In this document: positions 60,811 through 64,000 of the stretch, piece after piece
Layout of the letters: every line of letters starts with the position of its first letter
Numbering within the stretch: the stretch's first letter is position 1
Assembly: GCA_018780645.1 (NCBI GenBank)
Contig: JADMJJ010000020.1
Span: 1-64,000, forward strand
Direction of reading: 5' to 3'
Length of the DNA: 64,000 bases
Source of the DNA: Burkholderiaceae bacterium
GTDB lineage: Bacteria > Pseudomonadota > Gammaproteobacteria > Burkholderiales > Burkholderiaceae_C
Notes under the pieces: model-generated
Seen by the model: the letters and a program-made list of their open reading frames with translations, nothing else
What the model was told of the DNA's origin: nothing
The model's database searches: none
Made by a program: the position numbers and the translations under genes

Positions 60811-60865
60811 GCATCGACAATGAGGAGTGCTCATCCTCGATGCGCCGCTTCATGGATTCCTCCAA
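60811..60865 (-). promoter_or_regulatory. Leader hairpin and upstream start of the PEP-CTERM gene
   Basis: GCATCGA-CA-ATGAG (60811-60824) pairs with CTCAT-CC-TCGATGC (60830-60843), loop GAGTG. Ten bases before it in transcript order lies ATG 60853, with GGAGG upstream, in frame with the PEP-CTERM gene. The rest of the 355-base gap up to cca shows no other gene; a -10-like TAGACT lies close to the cca start. Confidence 0.4.
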
Positions 60866-61061
60866 TATGAAACAGTGCGAATTGATTCTGGGGTGGCACC
60901 CGACCCCTAGCCATCCCTTGTAGTAGGGGGAAACAGCGTGTTCCGAGCCTCAAATGTGTATCAATTGTTTCGCGGGGGCGAGAAGCCGCCCGTTCTTTCA
61001 GGATTTTTAGCGAATTTGCTGCTCTGCACGGGTCTGTGGAGCGGCCATTAGACTGAGCACC

Positions 61062-62282
61062 ATGCAAACCTTTTTAGTCGGAGGCGCGGTTCGCGACGCC
61101 TTGCTGGGCCGGCCGGTGACCGATCGCGACTGGGTGGTGGTGGGCGGAAGCCCGACCGAGATGCTGGCCGCGGGTTTTGTGCCGGTGGGCAAGGACTTTC
61201 CGGTGTTTCTGCATCCGGTCAGCCATGAGGAATATGCGCTGGCACGCACCGAGCGCAAGACGGCTCCGGGCTACCACGGCTTCAGCGTACATGCGGCACC
61301 CGAGGTGACGCTGGAGGATGATCTGCGCCGTCGGGATCTGAGCATCAACGCGATGGCCCAGGATGTCGAGGGGCGATTGATCGACCCCTATGGCGGTCAG
61401 GCCGATCTCCGGAACAAGGTGCTGCGTCATGTGTCCGAGGCCTTTTCCGAGGACCCGGTGCGGCTCTTGCGGCTGGCGCGTTTTGCCGCCCGCTTTGCCG
61501 ATTTCACGCTGGCACCAGAAACCCAGGCCTTGATGCGTCAAATGGTGGACAGCGGCGAGCTTGATGCGCTGGTGCCCGAGCGAGTCTGGCAGGAACTCGC
61601 ACGTGGCTTGATGGAGGACCGGCCGTCGCGGATGTTCGAGGTCCTGCGCGCTTGCGGCGCGCTGGCGCGGCTGCTGCCCGAGGTCGACCGGCTGTGGGGC
61701 GTGCCGCAGCCGCCGGCCCACCATCCCGAGATCGATACCGGCGTGCACCTGATGCTGGTGCTGGATATGAGCGCACAGCTGAGGGCGTCCCTGAACGTGC
61801 GCTACGCCTGCCTGGCCCATGACCTGGGCAAGGGCACGACGCCGGTGGATCAGCTGCCCCGCCATATCGGCCATGAGGGGCGCAGCGTCAAGCTGGCGGC
61901 GGCCATCGCCCAACGCCTGCGCGTGCCGCGCGATTGCGCCGAACTGGCCGAGGTCGTGGCGCGAGAGCATGGTCATGTGCATGGCAGCCTGGAGCTGAGC
62001 CCGGCGGCGGTGCTGCGCCTACTGGAGCGCTGCGACGCGCTGCGCCAGCCGCAGCGCTTCGAGTTGGCACTGGTGGCCTGTGAATGCGATGCGCGGGGCC
62101 GCACTGGCATGGAGGGCAGACCCTACCCGCAGGCCGATCGTCTGCGCCTGGCCTTGGCCACCGTGCTGGCCGTGGCCACGGCGCCGGTGGCGGCCGCGGC
62201 AGCCGCGCGGGGGGCAGCCGGGCCCGACATCGGACGCGCCATCCAGCAGGCGCGGCTGGAGGCACTGGTCGCAGCGCTTTGA
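61062..62282 (+). CDS. cca: CCA-adding tRNA nucleotidyltransferase
   Basis: 406 residues, the length of the E. coli-type enzyme with an HD domain. Nucleotidyltransferase motifs are [20 protein letters not shown] and [16 protein letters not shown], with basic region [16 protein letters not shown]. The HD phosphohydrolase part has [12 protein letters not shown]. It builds or repairs the 3' CCA end of tRNA. The gene is convergent with the GST gene, with one base between stops. Confidence 0.96.
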   Translation: MQTFLVGGAVRDALLGRPVTDRDWVVVGGSPTEMLAAGFVPVGKDFPVFLHPVSHEEYALARTERKTAPGYHGFSVHAAPEVTLEDDLRRRDLSINAMAQDVEGRLIDPYGGQADLRNKVLRHVSEAFSEDPVRLLRLARFAARFADFTLAPETQALMRQMVDSGELDALVPERVWQELARGLMEDRPSRMFEVLRACGALARLLPEVDRLWGVPQPPAHHPEIDTGVHLMLVLDMSAQLRASLNVRYACLAHDLGKGTTPVDQLPRHIGHEGRSVKLAAAIAQRLRVPRDCAELAEVVAREHGHVHGSLELSPAAVLRLLERCDALRQPQRFELALVACECDARGRTGMEGRPYPQADRLRLALATVLAVATAPVAAAAAARGAAGPDIGRAIQQARLEALVAAL

Positions 62283-62283
62283 C

Positions 62284-62952
62284 TCAGCGCTGCGTGCGGT
62301 AGGGCTCGTCGTCGGCAACGAAGTCCTGCTCTGTCAGCGCATCGGCCACCCAGGCGGCCACGGCAGGCGCCTGCTCGACAGCGGCGACATAGGCGGCCGC
62401 CGCCGGGCTCAGCGGCAGGCCGAAGCGGGTGATGCGCATCACCACCGGGGCGAAGTAGGCATCCACCGCACCGAAGGCGCCAAACAGGAACGGGCCGACC
62501 GCCGAGCTGAAGATGGCATCGATCCGGGCCAGATCGGTGCGCAACTTGGCGCTCTCTGCCATCAGCCTGGCGCCGATTTCGGGGAAGAAGGCCTCGATAT
62601 TCATTGGGCACAGGCTGCGCAGCGTGCCGAAGCCGGCATGCATCTCGGCGCAGAGGCTGCGCGCGCGGGCGCGTTCCAGCCGGTCGCGCGGCCAGACGAC
62701 CCGCTCGGGATGGCGGTCGGCCAGGTATTCGGTGATGGCCAGCGTGTCCCAGACGGCAAAGCCGTCGTCATCGACCAGCACCGGCACCTTGGCCACCGGT
62801 GTGATCGCCGCCAGCGTGCGGTAGAAGGTCGAGCCCTCGCTGAAGTCGAAGCGCAGCATGACCTCCTCGAACGGAATGTCCAGTGACTTCAGCAGCACCC
62901 AGGGGCGCATGGACCAGGAAGAGTAGTTCTTGTTGCCGATGTAGAGCTTCAT
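62284..62952 (-). CDS. Glutathione S-transferase family protein
   Basis: 222 residues from the ATG at 62952. The N-terminal thioredoxin-like domain starts MKLYIGNKNYSSWSMRPWVL, with the Ser-rich active site typical of this family, and KVPVLVDDDGFAVWDTLAI for glutathione binding. The C-terminal helical domain follows. The substrate is unknown. It lies 23 bases after the NDUFA9-like gene on the same strand. Confidence 0.92.
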   Translation of the reverse strand: MKLYIGNKNYSSWSMRPWVLLKSLDIPFEEVMLRFDFSEGSTFYRTLAAITPVAKVPVLVDDDGFAVWDTLAITEYLADRHPERVVWPRDRLERARARSLCAEMHAGFGTLRSLCPMNIEAFFPEIGARLMAESAKLRTDLARIDAIFSSAVGPFLFGAFGAVDAYFAPVVMRITRFGLPLSPAAAAYVAAVEQAPAVAAWVADALTEQDFVADDEPYRTQR

Positions 62953-62975
62953 GGGTGTTTTGGCAGTGGGGGGGG

Positions 62976-63935
62976 TCAGTGGCGGGCGCGCCAGGCGTTG
63001 AGCCTCGCGCAGCCCTGGCCGCTGCTGAGGTAGCTCGGTGCGATGGCGCCCAGGGCCTGCGCCGTGATGCCCAGATCGGCCAGGCCCGGCAGGCGGCCGC
63101 TGGCCACATTGGGCACGGACATCGAGGCCAGATTGTCGCGGGACATCAGCGGCTCGCCCGGCAGCAATTCCATGACCAGCGCCTGCAGGAAAGCCAGCGG
63201 GCCGGGCAGCGGAAGGATCGGACGAGGATGTCCGCTCAGTCGTCCCGCCAGGCGCACGATGTCGGCCAGGCTCAGCACCTCGGGGCCGGCCAGCTCGTAG
63301 GTCTGGCCTGTCGTGGTGCGGTCCTGCACACATCGCACCACGGCGCGCGTCACGTCCTCGACCCAGACCGGCTGGAAGCGCGCGCCGGCGCCGGCCAGCG
63401 GCATCACCGGTGCCAGCGCCTGCAGCTTGGCGAACATGTTCAGAAAGCTGTCGCCGGCTCCGAACACGACGGAGGGCCGCAGCAGGGTCAGGTCTAATCC
63501 AAAGGCACGCAGCACCGCCTCGCCGGCAGCTTTGGAACGCAGATAGCGCGAGGGTGCCTCGGCAGCCGCGCCGTCGGGCACGCCCAGCGCGCTGATGTGG
63601 ATCAGCCGCCGCACGCCGCTTGATACGCAGGCGGCGGCCAGGCGCTTGGGCAGTTGCACATGGGCCTGATCGAAGCGCGCCTCGTTGCCCTGCAACACGG
63701 CGATCAGATTGATGGCCAGGTCATGACCGGGAAGAAGTCCTTCCAGCACACCGGCGCGATGCACATCGGCCTGCAGCACCGTCAGCCCGGGCAGGCTCTG
63801 CACCGCCTGGGCATGGGGCAGGCGGCGCGTCGGCACGGTGATGCGGGCCCGGCCGCCAAAGGCGCGCACCAGCTGTTCGCAGACGCTGCGGCCGATGAAG
63901 CCGCTGCCGCCAAGTATCAGGATGGTGGGGTTCAT
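62976..63935 (-). CDS. NAD(P)-binding epimerase-like protein, complex I NDUFA9 family
   Basis: 319 residues. The Rossmann motif is ILILGGSGFIGRSVCEQL. An extended SDR body follows, with RYLRSKAAGEAVLRAFGLDL (Tyr-Lys pair) and VWVEDVTRAVVR-like contacts (FQPVWVEDVTRAVV). It matches the bacterial NDUFA9-like group. No substrate is known. The start overlaps the stop of the gene to its right (ATGA). Confidence 0.9.
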   Translation of the reverse strand: MNPTILILGGSGFIGRSVCEQLVRAFGGRARITVPTRRLPHAQAVQSLPGLTVLQADVHRAGVLEGLLPGHDLAINLIAVLQGNEARFDQAHVQLPKRLAAACVSSGVRRLIHISALGVPDGAAAEAPSRYLRSKAAGEAVLRAFGLDLTLLRPSVVFGAGDSFLNMFAKLQALAPVMPLAGAGARFQPVWVEDVTRAVVRCVQDRTTTGQTYELAGPEVLSLADIVRLAGRLSGHPRPILPLPGPLAFLQALVMELLPGEPLMSRDNLASMSVPNVASGRLPGLADLGITAQALGAIAPSYLSSGQGCARLNAWRARH

Positions 63936-64000
63936 GGCAGCTCTGCCGGCGCGGCGGCCGCGGTTTCACGAGGTCCGATCTGCCGGCCCAGGCGCGAGCG
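63932..64000 (-). CDS. C-terminal end of a gene cut by the window edge
   Basis: The last 22 codons and the stop of a minus-strand gene are present (RSRLGRQIGPRETAAAAPAE, then LP). The frame is supported by the ATGA overlap with the NDUFA9-like start. In several Burkholderiales a soluble lytic transglycosylase gene precedes this pair, but nothing in these 22 residues proves it. Confidence 0.5.
   Translation of the reverse strand, partial: RSRLGRQIGPRETAAAAPAELP

Noticed and set aside
60880-60910. TGGCAC at about 60893 as half of a sigma54 promoter for a PEP-CTERM gene
   Set aside because: It lies on the plus strand, away from the gene, and there is no TTGC at the required spacing.
1-64000. 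tRNA, rRNA, CRISPR, riboswitch or prophage
   Set aside because: All gaps were read for cloverleaf arms, regular spacer-repeat patterns, purine-riboswitch-like structure before purC/purE and phage genes. None was convincing. Only two small gene remnants or elements (HigB and the azlC/azlD insertion) suggest mobility.

Overview
The window is 64 kb of GC-rich, densely coding chromosome. I infer a betaproteobacterium of the order Burkholderiales, close to the Roseateles/Paucibacter/Rubrivivax type. The reasons are the conserved block smg-dprA-lysM-def-fmt-htpX, a pgk/pyk/fba/purC/purE/purK/sua5 neighbourhood, a tsaB-rimI-udg block, a DUF1631 protein behind yajC-secD-secF, and many PEP-CTERM proteins. 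No rRNA, tRNA, CRISPR array, prophage or complete insertion sequence was seen.

Layout. (1) 1-3.9 kb: nitrate-type two-component system NarL/NarX, a Crp/Fnr regulator of the DNR/FNR type and an ArsR repressor, with three FNR-like boxes. (2) 3.9-10.6 kb: a crotonase-family protein, then a 1540-residue repeat-built PEP-CTERM protein with a divergent LuxR regulator. (3) 10.7-15.8 kb: a LivH / LivM-LivG fusion / LivF importer operon behind a TetR-type palindrome, a small unknown gene, and a second PEP-CTERM protein. (4) 16-22.3 kb: a ligand-sensing diguanylate cyclase and a gntR-hypE-dehydrogenase operon for 4-hydroxyproline use. (5) 22.6-37.6 kb: mostly housekeeping, covering YajC-SecD-SecF, Smg, DprA, Def, Fmt, HtpX, AzlC/AzlD and Pgk. 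A 74-bp element sits exactly at the azlC/azlD stop-start overlap. (6) 37.8-51.8 kb: malic enzyme, pyruvate kinase, aldolase, PurC, PurE, PurK and Sua5. This core is interrupted twice by accessory genes: a PEP-CTERM gene with a broken HigB toxin and its antitoxin, and a TPR protein with an alpha/beta-hydrolase-LuxR fusion and another PEP-CTERM gene. (7) 51.8-64 kb: two GDSL-type lipoproteins, one lacking its catalytic Ser and His, OmpW, TsaB-RimI-UDG, a GGDEF-EAL protein, MidA, a fifth PEP-CTERM protein, Cca, a glutathione S-transferase and an NDUFA9-like protein.

How the parts fit. The hydroxyproline operon would convert trans-4-hydroxy-L-proline to the cis-D epimer and oxidise it. The later steps (deaminase, semialdehyde dehydrogenase) are not in the window. 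The NarXL/Fnr/ArsR set points to regulated nitrate respiration, whose reductase genes probably lie to the left of base 1. The five PEP-CTERM proteins need an exosortase encoded elsewhere. Two of them sit beside LuxR-type regulators.

Strongest points for follow-up: the 74-bp micro-insertion that keeps azlC-azlD translational coupling; the stop-interrupted HigB remnant beside an intact antitoxin; the alpha/beta-hydrolase-LuxR module; the GDSL pseudoenzyme; the nested repeats of the giant PEP-CTERM protein; and a 16-bp palindrome present twice.
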